From the NCBI GenBank assembly GCA_017470815.1, contig JAFUXT010000021.1, positions 1-43,773 of the forward strand: DNA of 43,773 nt, given 5' to 3'. The notes below the pieces were generated by a model, which saw nothing but the letters and a program-made list of their open reading frames with translations, was not told the DNA's origin and did no database searches. This stretch comes from a bacterium. GTDB lineage: Bacteria > Cyanobacteriota > Vampirovibrionia > Gastranaerophilales > Gastranaerophilaceae. Positions 1 to 8,789 of this stretch are shown one piece after another (positions within the stretch are counted from its first letter, which is position 1; every line of letters begins with the position of its first letter). Made by a program: the position numbers and the translations under genes.

Positions 1-135
1 CAGTTGGCTATAGTAGTTAGACGATTCGTTTGACAATGTGGTACGCTGTTGGTTTATCTGTTGACCTTCGTACTCAACATTGGTCTTGCGAGCCGTCAAA
101 CTCAGAAATCTGGCTTGTGAAGCTGACATTCCCAT
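1..135 (-). CDS. N-terminal part of an MGMSASQAR-type protein, cut by the window edge
   Basis: Reading the minus strand from 135 gives an open frame of 45 codons that runs off the left end. It starts MGMSASQARFLSLTARK and continues with a polar stretch containing EGQQINQQR and NYYSQL. A good ribosome site (AGGAAAGGA, about 147-155) lies 8-11 nt upstream of the ATG. From memory, many uncharacterised proteins of gut Melainabacteria begin this way. The segment is predicted helical and resembles the N-termini of rod or hook-like structural proteins, but no function is established. The overlapping plus-strand frame is its shadow. Start and frame are well supported; function is unknown. Confidence 0.7.
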   Translation of the reverse strand, partial: MGMSASQARFLSLTARKTNVEYEGQQINQQRTTLSNESSNYYSQL

Positions 136-243
136 GTTTTAGCAGTCCTTTCCTATATAATTACTCTATAATTGATGCGTCGGAACATGACTGCAAAATC
201 TTTATATTAATACAATATATTGTTACATAAGTTTACAATGCTT

Positions 244-1011
244 TTATATCGTATAAACACTTAATTCTTCAATTCTTTTTTTAGCATAAAAATCATCGAT
301 ATAATTCGATTTTTGACAATATTTTAACCACATAATTTCAAATTCTACTGCTCTTTGTAAACCTTCTTCCGAATTTGTACTCAAAATTGCATCAGAATCA
401 AACACAATTCTTCTTGTTTCATAATTTGACAGATATTCTTCTTTTACTGATTTTAGAAAGGCTGCTGCTTGAGGACGAATCCCCCCTCCGACAACAAAAT
501 CTTTTTTGTACCCCTCTACTTTTTGGGAAACTATTTTTACAATATTCAGCATTGACTCGGAATTTATATTATTAAGAGATATACCAAACGATTTTGCCAT
601 ATCATCTCTGCCCAGAACAACCCCTTTTATAAAATCCATACAAGGGGAGGAAAGTATATTTTCAAGATTATTATATGCTGTAATTGTTTCAATATTTATA
701 TATAAATTTACATCTCTTAAATTTTTACCATATACGCTTTTGCTGACATCAACAAATTTTTGCAAAGAATATTCAGATTCAATCATAGGTGCAATTATAG
801 ATGTTGCACCAATTTCTTTTGCAATATGAATATCCGTTAAAGCATCACAACCTCCGACTTTTACAGTAAAATTTAAGCCAATACCAAAAGATAACTGTTT
901 AAATTCACGCAGTTGGGCAACAGTAGTAACCTCAGATGCCATATCGGCACGTAACGCAACCAATCCATATTTTTCTTTTAACTCTTTTAAACAAATTTTT
1001 ATATTATTCAT
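244..1011 (-). CDS. HpcH/HpaI aldolase / citrate lyase beta-type protein
   Basis: The 255-residue protein carries the signature segments of the CitE/HpcH TIM-barrel family: PMIES near residue 76, INIETITAY near 105-113, and a GRDDMAKSFG metal-site loop near 134-143. Family members cleave or form C-C bonds in 2-keto acids or acyl-CoA thioesters using a divalent metal. The substrate here is unknown. It is the last gene of the polysaccharide locus, 6 nt after the Wzz-like gene, with no clear Shine-Dalgarno, so it is probably translated by coupling. The position suggests it makes or modifies a keto-acid-derived group or sugar for the polymer, which is inference. Confidence 0.75.
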   Translation of the reverse strand: MNNIKICLKELKEKYGLVALRADMASEVTTVAQLREFKQLSFGIGLNFTVKVGGCDALTDIHIAKEIGATSIIAPMIESEYSLQKFVDVSKSVYGKNLRDVNLYINIETITAYNNLENILSSPCMDFIKGVVLGRDDMAKSFGISLNNINSESMLNIVKIVSQKVEGYKKDFVVGGGIRPQAAAFLKSVKEEYLSNYETRRIVFDSDAILSTNSEEGLQRAVEFEIMWLKYCQKSNYIDDFYAKKRIEELSVYTI

Positions 1012-1017
1012 AATTTA

Positions 1018-2352
1018 TCATACAAGTATTTCACAAATTATATTTTTATCCATATCTGTGAGAATATCTTTGAATAATTTATAGTCTTCCGTGGAAGTCT
1101 TTCCTACACTCAGAACCAAAATCACATTGTCAACTTTACTCAAACTATTTTTAAATGTTTGTGAAATTTCGGCATCAATTAATACTACATTTGCAGAGTT
1201 TTTTAATTGGTTACATAATGGTTCAGGCAACTGTTCAAATAATATAAAGCCTGTTTTTTTATCTGATTTTGATATTAATTTGGCGGATAATTTTTTAAAT
1301 TCTTTGTTTACATTATAAATAACATCATTGCCAAGCATAGAATATGCTAATTTCTTATCCGTTAATTCTTTCAATATAACACCAATTATAGAGAATAATG
1401 CTCCGAAAATTATACCCAATAATATAAAAATTAATAATTTTGGAGAATCATATTCCCAATCTCTAAGTTCATAAGGTTCTCTTAACAGAATAACTTTTGA
1501 GGAATCAGACATTTCCTCAACAAGTTCTGCCCATTCCAATTTTGATGCAAGTTGAGAAACTCTTGCGGCACTTTCTGAAACATTAATTCTTGAGCGTTCA
1601 CCGCTTATTAACCGCCCTTGAATATTTGAAATTGCATTTTGTGCAGAACGGGAAAAATTACTCATAGCAGTTAAATTTCCTGCTCCGGTAAGTGATGTAG
1701 AAGGTAAACCTGAAGAATGGCTTAATTTTTTATCCAATTCCGCTTTTGCTTTTTCATATTCTGATTTAAGTATTGCTTTATCCGATTTTGATTTTTCACT
1801 GTTTATTTCTTTATGCAATTTTACATAATTTTTTACAATAGATTTTACAATATTATATGATTTGTCTTTATATTTACATTTAAACGAAACAGATATTATA
1901 TTAGTACCTTTAATATTTTCAAACTTTACTTTCTTTTTAAGGAATTTTTCAGTTGTCCAATATTGTCCAACCTTTGGAGTTGGAATAATATTGAATATTT
2001 TTTCATATCTTAAATCGTTTTCTCGAATAACTTTATCAATGATTTTTGGCGACTTCATTATTTCAAGTTCATTTGAAAGTGAGTTGTTTGCACCTAACAT
2101 TCCGTACATATTCCCAATTTCTTCTATTGCATAAGGATTTATTTCCATTAAATTGGAATTATTTGTTTTATTTATATATAAATCTGCCTGAACTTTCCAT
2201 TGTTTTGGCAAAACAAAAGTTAATGCAATAAATAATATTAAAACACCTGTGAATATCTTTGCAATAAAAAACTTTCTGTTCCAAATTGCCATAAGTATAT
2301 TTTTAAAATTCACATTCAATTCTTCTTCGACTTCATTATATTGTTCCATCAC
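1018..2352 (-). CDS. Wzz-like chain-length / polysaccharide co-polymerase with degenerate kinase-like tail
   Basis: 444 residues in the Wzz layout: an N-terminal membrane helix near residues 31-52, a long periplasmic region with a predicted coiled coil near 180-215, and a second helix near 305-327. Such proteins sit in the inner membrane and set polymer length with Wzy. The last 110 residues resemble the fold of bacterial tyrosine kinases fused to Wzc: NVVLIDAE looks like a Walker B strand and VDNVILVLSVGKTS like the strand after it. No Walker A P-loop and no Tyr-rich tail are present, so kinase activity is not expected. The gene lies between the pyruvyl transferase and the aldolase in the same transcript. 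Confidence 0.8.
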   Translation of the reverse strand: MMEQYNEVEEELNVNFKNILMAIWNRKFFIAKIFTGVLILFIALTFVLPKQWKVQADLYINKTNNSNLMEINPYAIEEIGNMYGMLGANNSLSNELEIMKSPKIIDKVIRENDLRYEKIFNIIPTPKVGQYWTTEKFLKKKVKFENIKGTNIISVSFKCKYKDKSYNIVKSIVKNYVKLHKEINSEKSKSDKAILKSEYEKAKAELDKKLSHSSGLPSTSLTGAGNLTAMSNFSRSAQNAISNIQGRLISGERSRINVSESAARVSQLASKLEWAELVEEMSDSSKVILLREPYELRDWEYDSPKLLIFILLGIIFGALFSIIGVILKELTDKKLAYSMLGNDVIYNVNKEFKKLSAKLISKSDKKTGFILFEQLPEPLCNQLKNSANVVLIDAEISQTFKNSLSKVDNVILVLSVGKTSTEDYKLFKDILTDMDKNIICEILV

Positions 2353-2382
2353 GGTCTCCTTTACGAGTTAAAAATCCTTATA

Positions 2383-3630
2383 TTATAGTATATCATCAAC
2401 TTTTTGTAAAAAAAGTGCTTTTCTTTTGTCCAATTCTGATTTTCTGCTTTGTATGACAGATATTACATCACTTCTTTTTTCGGTAAGATCACGGTACAAA
2501 TCCATAAACTTTTCATAGTAATCATTATCTTCTAAATTGACTGAAAATTTTTCTTGCCCGTATTGAGCCAATGCGCCAACATTTTTATGAACATAGTATC
2601 CTGAAAACGCAAGACTGATTGCCGGAACATCTTCTCCCATAGCAAAAATAATAGGATGATGTTTCATTGTCAAACACATTTTTGAATCTGCAATAACACG
2701 GCGTATTTTTTTGAAATCCAGATTAAATTCATATACTTTTATTCGATCATTCGGATATTTATTCAAATAATCATTCAAAGACAGCGTATCTGTTTGTGTC
2801 ATTGCGATAAGTACAATATCATAATTCGTATTATTAAGAACATAATTTACAATTTTGTTTATTTTATCGATATAAACTGATTTTTGCTTATCGCTCATTC
2901 CCCAATAATGAAAATTTAAGGTTATATAATTATCGGAATCAATTTGTCTTTCTTTCGATTTGGCACAATGTAGCGCATCATCATGAGTTACAAAATAATT
3001 TTCACCATTAAGCCCTATTTTATCTAAATCTTTTAACGAAAATTCTTCATCTCTGACAGTTATCATTTTTACGGATTTCAAACCCCATATTGCAATCATT
3101 TTATTAAATAAATTTCCCCAAAGACCGATAGTCTGACCACTCATGACTACGGGAGTATTAAATATTTTACAAAGTCTGCAAATTAACATACCGTCCCAAA
3201 ATCTTGACAAAGTTTCACCCGTCAAATATCCTCCTCCGCAAAAGTAAAACAAACTTGCCTCTTTTAACAATTGCAAAAATTTCACACTCCGAGGATTTAA
3301 AAATAATGTTGGTAAATCATATTTTACCAGATAAGAATTGAATAATATCCAAAGAGATTTTAATAAAAATACCGGAACAGTCCATATTTTACCAAAAGAA
3401 TATATATTAAACGGAAGTCCTTCATTAAAAAATGCTGTTCTTGACGCATACTCATGAAAATAATCCGGATGCATATCTTTTGAATGATTTACATCAGGAA
3501 CCAAATTTATAATTTGGTATTGCGGATATCTTTTTGTAAGAAGTTCAAGCGTTGCTTCGCATTGCGCTTCATCTCCAAGATTTGTATATCCGTACCCGCC
3601 TGCAACTAATATATTTCTGCTTTTTTTCAT
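2383..3630 (-). CDS. Polysaccharide pyruvyl transferase family protein
   Basis: 415 residues beginning MKKSRNILVAGGYGYTNLGD, the N-terminal Rossmann segment of the pyruvyl transferase family. A GGGYLTGE loop follows near residue 135, then a second lobe containing MKHHPIIFAM. Members transfer pyruvate from PEP onto sugars of exopolysaccharides; some relatives are sulfotransferase-like or unassigned. The start is set at 3630 rather than a possible start at 3651, because GGAG lies 8-11 nt upstream and the ATG overlaps the previous gene's stop as TAATG. It is paired with the FrhB-like gene upstream, a common combination in polysaccharide loci. Confidence 0.82.
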   Translation of the reverse strand: MKKSRNILVAGGYGYTNLGDEAQCEATLELLTKRYPQYQIINLVPDVNHSKDMHPDYFHEYASRTAFFNEGLPFNIYSFGKIWTVPVFLLKSLWILFNSYLVKYDLPTLFLNPRSVKFLQLLKEASLFYFCGGGYLTGETLSRFWDGMLICRLCKIFNTPVVMSGQTIGLWGNLFNKMIAIWGLKSVKMITVRDEEFSLKDLDKIGLNGENYFVTHDDALHCAKSKERQIDSDNYITLNFHYWGMSDKQKSVYIDKINKIVNYVLNNTNYDIVLIAMTQTDTLSLNDYLNKYPNDRIKVYEFNLDFKKIRRVIADSKMCLTMKHHPIIFAMGEDVPAISLAFSGYYVHKNVGALAQYGQEKFSVNLEDNDYYEKFMDLYRDLTEKRSDVISVIQSRKSELDKRKALFLQKVDDIL

Positions 3631-4883
3631 TATATTTTCTCCAATAACCATGTAACTGCATTTATTGTTTTCATTATAAGATAAGTAACCTTAAATCCAA
3701 AATGTTTATATAAAAATTTTGAACATCTCGAATTTATATAATACCTTAAAAATCTTGACTTGCGATTTTTATTTGAATAGGGTTTTTGAGTAAATTTATA
3801 TATAGCGTTAGTTTGCTTATAAACAGGAGTGGGTTTTTGATGATCTTTCATTGTTTCGTAATCAAGTTCTTCATATTCAAGTCCGCAATTGAAAAAATCA
3901 TTTAAAACTTCATTATTCCTAATAACAAGAATTGACTGACCTTTAGCATCCTCACTTGCCCATTTACCCCAAGCATCTTTGACAGAAATGTCTGCATCCG
4001 CACCCCAAAAATCAGGACAATACAAACAACTGTGCATTGCAAAATAATAAAATCGCCAAAATTGTGTCCAACCGCTTTGAAAACGATTTTTATTCATAAG
4101 AGTTTCTTCTTTAGTATAGACATAATTTTTAAAATTATTCGCATCAGGCATTGTTTCATCTTTTGCTCGCATATCAACCTGCCACAAATCATTATCCGAA
4201 AGTTTATTCGCCTCAGTCAAAAAATCCGCAAATGTTGAATTAACATTATGAGAGCATATCAAAGCACAAGTAATGATTTTTATTTCGCTAAAATCCTTAT
4301 TTGAGTTTAAAAGATTTTTTATTCCCCTTATCACGCAGGGAGTTCCTGTCATAAAATATGTTTTGCCTTTTTCTAATTTTGACAGAACTTCAGAAAAATC
4401 TACTGCCTGATATGTCGAACTGACATTTTCATTTATTTCTTCAATACTCGTACTAAACCTCGTACCGTAATGCAAATCCCCCCTTTTACCCCAGAGCCTT
4501 TGTGTATGAATCATACCATCAATCTTTCCCTGACTCATAAGATATGATGCAAGTTTTGTAACCGCTCCGCCCGAACAGCATTTTAATCTTTGCGAAGTAT
4601 TTTTATCCCATGCAAGATAATATTTACTATCCTCTAAACCATGCCTGTGGGGAAATTCCATTTTTGACAAATCCTTGGCAATCGAAATTAATTTTTCTTT
4701 TTCCTGAGGGCAATATTTTAAACATTGACCGCAATTCTTACATTTTTCAATGTCAATAACAGGATTAACTTCACCATACTCGTTGCGAATCATTTTTATT
4801 GCATCAAATTTACAGACTGTTTTACAAATCCCGCAATTTATACACAAATCATTTTTTACTGTTTTTTCAACCGTATAAGCCAT
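3630..4883 (-). CDS. Coenzyme F420 hydrogenase beta-subunit (FrhB)-like iron-sulfur protein
   Basis: 417 residues. Two ferredoxin-type [4Fe-4S] motifs open the protein: Cys14, 17, 20, 24 and Cys48, 51, 54, 58. An FrhB/FdhB-type domain follows, with TGTPCVIRG near residue 179 and a Cys pair CLYCPDFWGAD near 287. Proteins of this type recur in bacterial polysaccharide clusters beside pyruvyl transferases. There they are thought to carry out a flavin-dependent redox step on a sugar or keto-acid group, but the reaction is not known for this one. AGAAAGG lies upstream of the ATG. The flippase gene ends 3 nt before it and the pyruvyl transferase overlaps its stop. Confidence 0.8.
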   Translation of the reverse strand: MAYTVEKTVKNDLCINCGICKTVCKFDAIKMIRNEYGEVNPVIDIEKCKNCGQCLKYCPQEKEKLISIAKDLSKMEFPHRHGLEDSKYYLAWDKNTSQRLKCCSGGAVTKLASYLMSQGKIDGMIHTQRLWGKRGDLHYGTRFSTSIEEINENVSSTYQAVDFSEVLSKLEKGKTYFMTGTPCVIRGIKNLLNSNKDFSEIKIITCALICSHNVNSTFADFLTEANKLSDNDLWQVDMRAKDETMPDANNFKNYVYTKEETLMNKNRFQSGWTQFWRFYYFAMHSCLYCPDFWGADADISVKDAWGKWASEDAKGQSILVIRNNEVLNDFFNCGLEYEELDYETMKDHQKPTPVYKQTNAIYKFTQKPYSNKNRKSRFLRYYINSRCSKFLYKHFGFKVTYLIMKTINAVTWLLEKI

Positions 4884-4886
4884 TTA

Positions 4887-6152
4887 CTAACCTTTCTGCT
4901 CCAAAATTTTGTATTTTTTTACATAATATAATCTGTGACAGAACATAAATACATGAGAGAAAGCATACATACATGCTACGGTATAAATATTTAACTGATG
5001 AATTAAATATAATATACATAAAGCAATAATATGCATTATTCCTGCAATAACCCAGCATTGGTTTGTTTCTTTTGTATAACCAAACGCCCCTAAAAGCGGA
5101 AATGCCATTGTACCTGCCATTATATGGAACGGAACAATTATTGCAAATATTCTCAAAACTTTATAACTTTCAACAAGTTGTGGGCCATAGAATATTGATA
5201 TAATAGGTTTTGCAAATATTAATATAAACAACGATAGCCCTAAACTTACAAAAACAAGAATTTTAAATACTTTTTTCCAAAATTTTATATCTTTATTTTT
5301 TGACATATAAGGGAAAAATGCATTATAAAACGGAATATACATAAAATATATTGCAAGATAAATCTTTTGTGCCGAAACATAATATGCAACCATTGTTGTT
5401 GAAACACACAAACCCAAAACAAAAGCATTCGCACTCTGATACAGTGCAATAGAAACATTGCCTAAAAAATATTCGCTGCTATTTTTTAATTTTATCCATA
5501 TTTCTTTTACTTTCGGGAAATATAATTTCACACCAAACTGATTTACTGCAAGCCACACGCTTACTGCTCCTGCAATTAAAATACCGAGTGAATTAAATAA
5601 CGGAACAAGATAATAATCAGCCTGACATCTGATAAATACAAATATGCACACAACCGAAATTATCCTTGTTAAAACATTCAAATAAGTGATGAATTTCATC
5701 TTTTCCATGCCCTGAAAAAACCAAGTGGAAAGAAGAATATTTCCAAGCACAGATAAGAATGTAAAATAATAAACAAGCCAATCCTGTCTGAATTTCTCAA
5801 ACCCGAATACGACAACTGACAGAATTAAAAAACTTATAATCATAAGCCCAAGACGAGCAAACATAACAGATATATATATAGAAGAAACCTTATGCGGATT
5901 GTCCCTTTTTATTGCAAGTTCTCGGACACCCGACTGATTAAACCCAAAATCAACAAATCTTGAAAAATAATCCATTACAGCCTGAGCAAAAAAGATTAAA
6001 CCGAATTTATCAACCGCCAAAACACGTGCCAAATAAGGCAGAGTTACAAAAGGTATAACGTAGTTTAAAATCTGAATTATTCCCATTGCAGTAAAATTCT
6101 TAAAAAAATTTTTCTTTTCAGATGATAATTTTTTGATTTTTTCTAAAATCAT
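4887..6152 (-). CDS. Wzx-type polysaccharide flippase
   Basis: 421 residues, almost entirely hydrophobic, with about 12 predicted membrane helices. The start has the usual Wzx/MATE-like pattern: a short basic lead, then NFTAMGIIQILNYVIPFVTLPYLARVL-type sequence (residues 19-45), with GVRELAI near residue 78. It would flip undecaprenyl-PP-linked repeat units across the inner membrane. An AAAGGAAAG ribosome site lies a little far (about 13 nt) from the ATG. It is co-directional and nearly contiguous with the FrhB-like gene, and the polymerase and glycosyltransferases lie upstream, completing a Wzx/Wzy assembly set. Confidence 0.88.
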   Translation of the reverse strand: MILEKIKKLSSEKKNFFKNFTAMGIIQILNYVIPFVTLPYLARVLAVDKFGLIFFAQAVMDYFSRFVDFGFNQSGVRELAIKRDNPHKVSSIYISVMFARLGLMIISFLILSVVVFGFEKFRQDWLVYYFTFLSVLGNILLSTWFFQGMEKMKFITYLNVLTRIISVVCIFVFIRCQADYYLVPLFNSLGILIAGAVSVWLAVNQFGVKLYFPKVKEIWIKLKNSSEYFLGNVSIALYQSANAFVLGLCVSTTMVAYYVSAQKIYLAIYFMYIPFYNAFFPYMSKNKDIKFWKKVFKILVFVSLGLSLFILIFAKPIISIFYGPQLVESYKVLRIFAIIVPFHIMAGTMAFPLLGAFGYTKETNQCWVIAGIMHIIALCILYLIHQLNIYTVACMYAFSHVFMFCHRLYYVKKYKILEQKG

Positions 6153-6190
6153 TGTTATTTACATTCTTTCCTTTGCCGTTTTAATAATTA

Positions 6191-7342
6191 CTAAAATTTT
6201 CTTGCTATATATCTGACATACAACCTTTTTATTGCTTCCTGAAAATTCGGAATACGCTTAATCGGATCGAAACTTGCATAGCCCCAATACAAATCTCTGA
6301 TATTTCTCATTTTGTTAGAAGCACCTTTAAAATAGTTTGCATCTTCAACATCAGAATTTATATCACAAATTGGTGACAATACATCCGCCCAAAATTTCGG
6401 ATTCCAATAATCTTCAAAAATACTTGTGTAAGAATGTTGCTCGAACGGTGCATCAATATTAAAAAGAGGCTGAAAGAAATATTGAACATCTTTATTGAAA
6501 TACCGGGCTTCATAAAGCATTGATGTTGAAATTCCCATAACTTTTTTAATTTTATCCGAAGCAAGTACGCTATATGTAGAAACATCATTAAGTAATTCGA
6601 TATTTGGATTTTTCTTAACATAGTTCATGTGTGCTTTAGAATTTTTGTAAAGATACGGATGCGGAATATAGTATATTTTTGAATATTGTTTTGACAATTC
6701 TTTTATTTCATTTTCAAAATGTTCAATATTTAAAAATACCCCATCTTTTTCAACTGATTTATCCGTCAAAGTTTGACCTATAAAAAGTGCCGAGTTATCC
6801 TGCAATTTATCATCCGGAATCATATTGTTATATTCCATGAAAACCTTCCAGTAATTTGCATAATAATAAAATTTATTTTGCGGAATTTTATATTTTTGCA
6901 TCTGTTCATAAGCACTTATATCATTTGTGTAAATAGCAAAAGCCAAATCATCAAAAAGTTTATATGAATGAAATGCAAAATCAAAAACCTTACACCCTAA
7001 ACTTGTCAGCAAATCACACAACGGAGTGTACATTTCAGAACCGATAATAATTGTATTTTCATCCAAGAACTTTTTAAGATATTCAATTTGTTCTTGGGTA
7101 AACGCATCAAAATTACACTTATGATAACATTCTTTAATCTCTGTTTCTCCTGCAAGTTCATAAAAATATTCTCTTGAGAATTTTTCTCCGGCATCATTTT
7201 TTATATCATATAAAATTTTTATATCAGGTGATATTGCACTTTTTATAATTGGGCTCAAAATCTTGAATACCCAGAAAAAATATCTTTTATTATATTTTTC
7301 CGAATTACGCAAAAAATCACCGGTGAATATTATTCTTTTCAT
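6191..7342 (-). CDS. Putative polysaccharide glycosyltransferase (GT-B-like)
   Basis: 383 residues with no close family that I can name with certainty. The C-terminal half carries LFIGQTL near residue 186, YYIPHPYLYK near 223 and a VMGISTSMLYEARYF segment near 268-282. This order (FxGQ, PHP, GxxSSxxxEA) is typical of capsule and sialyl/polysialyl-type GT-B transferases that bind nucleotide sugars. The N-terminal half has a single GSEMYTPLCDLL-like site near 101. No membrane helices are evident. The start overlaps the end of the polymerase gene by 26 nt, so it belongs to the same transcript and most likely adds one sugar to the repeat unit. Confidence 0.6.
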   Translation of the reverse strand: MKRIIFTGDFLRNSEKYNKRYFFWVFKILSPIIKSAISPDIKILYDIKNDAGEKFSREYFYELAGETEIKECYHKCNFDAFTQEQIEYLKKFLDENTIIIGSEMYTPLCDLLTSLGCKVFDFAFHSYKLFDDLAFAIYTNDISAYEQMQKYKIPQNKFYYYANYWKVFMEYNNMIPDDKLQDNSALFIGQTLTDKSVEKDGVFLNIEHFENEIKELSKQYSKIYYIPHPYLYKNSKAHMNYVKKNPNIELLNDVSTYSVLASDKIKKVMGISTSMLYEARYFNKDVQYFFQPLFNIDAPFEQHSYTSIFEDYWNPKFWADVLSPICDINSDVEDANYFKGASNKMRNIRDLYWGYASFDPIKRIPNFQEAIKRLYVRYIARKF

Positions 7343-8789
7343 TTTGCCTCCTGTCTAAAATTCGATATATTAAAGTAATTATTAAAATATTTACCATTAA
7401 AGGTTCAAATAAAGTCATATAAAACTGATAAAAATAACCTATCGTGAGGGATATCCAACACCATCCCAACCCATTAAGATATACTTGGTCGTTATAACTC
7501 AAATTATAAGTTTTAATTTTATTCAGAGTAAGTTTTAACTTTGTGTGGAAAAATATAAAAATTCCAAAAATTATAAATCCATACTGAGCCAAATCGGCAA
7601 AGAACAAATTTGAATTAAATACAAATTTTTGCTTTGACTGTAATGCTACTGCCATATTTTCATATATTTCCGGAGTTAAAATTACAGGAGAAGCAGATAA
7701 CTGATGATACATTAAATCTGACAAATTACCCAAACCTACACCCATAAACGGATGTTTCAAAAAAATCTGAAACAGGTTTATAAAACATACTATCCTTCCA
7801 CCCAACGAAGGCTCTGCCAATACAAAATCTTCAAAAGATGCAGAAGTTACTGTAGTTATAATTCGTGATAAATAAGTATCTTCAAAATTAACATTAAGTA
7901 TAATTAAAATTCCGCACAAAATTGCAAATACTAAAATTGACGAAAATATTAAAATATGGCGCTTTACAAATACAATAATTTCTTTTGCAAAATATAACAA
8001 TGTTATGATAAAAAATAAAATCAAATATATAGGTGACTGAGTTAAAATAAGATTCAGCCATGCTAAAGGAATTATTGTCTTTTTTACAAAGAGATTAGCA
8101 AAATTGTTTTCATACAATTTTATTTTTGAAGTTGCAACGCTATATATCAAAGGTAAAAATACAAATATAAATCTTGCATAAAAACTCGGTTCTTCAAACA
8201 CACAATCAAGTCGCGGCAATCCGTATGCTTCATACCCTGATGCCACACCATTATACCCAACATTTGCAAATTTTATAAATCTGACATTTGCCAAAAAATC
8301 AAAAATCGACTGAATAATTTCTATATTGAAAAACATTCCGATATAAGCAATCAGACCGAGTATCATCAATATATAGAATAATTTGGTAAAAACTTTTATA
8401 AAGTTATCATAAGAAATATATTTATCAATTATAAATATAAAATATAAAAACACGGGAAAGATACACAATACATAATGCACTAATATGTATCTAAATGTAT
8501 TTCCCAAAGATGCAACCCCTAAGACAGATAAAAGTAACGAATCCAAAATACTTACTAAAACATAAATCAGATAAAATTTAAACGGAGTAGAACTTATGAC
8601 TTTTTTAATTTTGCATATAAATGATTTGGGATTTAATGCAAAAACTACCGCTAATGCAACATATAAAACGACAAAAAAATAAGGATAGACAGCATACGCA
8701 CCGCCTAAAAAAGTTAAATTCAATGCAAATGCAGGTAAAAAGAAAAAAATCAAAGGGAAATACAGTAAAGTTTTTAAATTAAACTTCAT
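7317..8789 (-). CDS. Wzy-like O-antigen/capsule polymerase
   Basis: 490 residues, with about 11-12 membrane helices and one larger loop. The segment HPFMGVGLGNLSDLMY (near residue 348) matches the Wzy_C / O-antigen ligase-polymerase signature HPxxGxGxG. It would polymerise lipid-linked repeat units at the periplasmic face, together with Wzx and Wzz. The start at 8789 is preferred to an in-frame ATG at 8801 because GAGGAG lies 4-5 nt upstream of it. Both starts lie inside the end of the upstream GT4 gene. Sequence is weakly conserved, as is normal for polymerases, so the call leans on topology, the motif and context. Confidence 0.82.
   Translation of the reverse strand: MKFNLKTLLYFPLIFFFLPAFALNLTFLGGAYAVYPYFFVVLYVALAVVFALNPKSFICKIKKVISSTPFKFYLIYVLVSILDSLLLSVLGVASLGNTFRYILVHYVLCIFPVFLYFIFIIDKYISYDNFIKVFTKLFYILMILGLIAYIGMFFNIEIIQSIFDFLANVRFIKFANVGYNGVASGYEAYGLPRLDCVFEEPSFYARFIFVFLPLIYSVATSKIKLYENNFANLFVKKTIIPLAWLNLILTQSPIYLILFFIITLLYFAKEIIVFVKRHILIFSSILVFAILCGILIILNVNFEDTYLSRIITTVTSASFEDFVLAEPSLGGRIVCFINLFQIFLKHPFMGVGLGNLSDLMYHQLSASPVILTPEIYENMAVALQSKQKFVFNSNLFFADLAQYGFIIFGIFIFFHTKLKLTLNKIKTYNLSYNDQVYLNGLGWCWISLTIGYFYQFYMTLFEPLMVNILIITLIYRILDRRQNEKNNIHR

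Noticed and set aside
30..230. 66-codon plus-strand frame at the left edge
   Set aside because: It lies antisense to the MGMSASQAR-type gene, which has a ribosome site and recognisable sequence.
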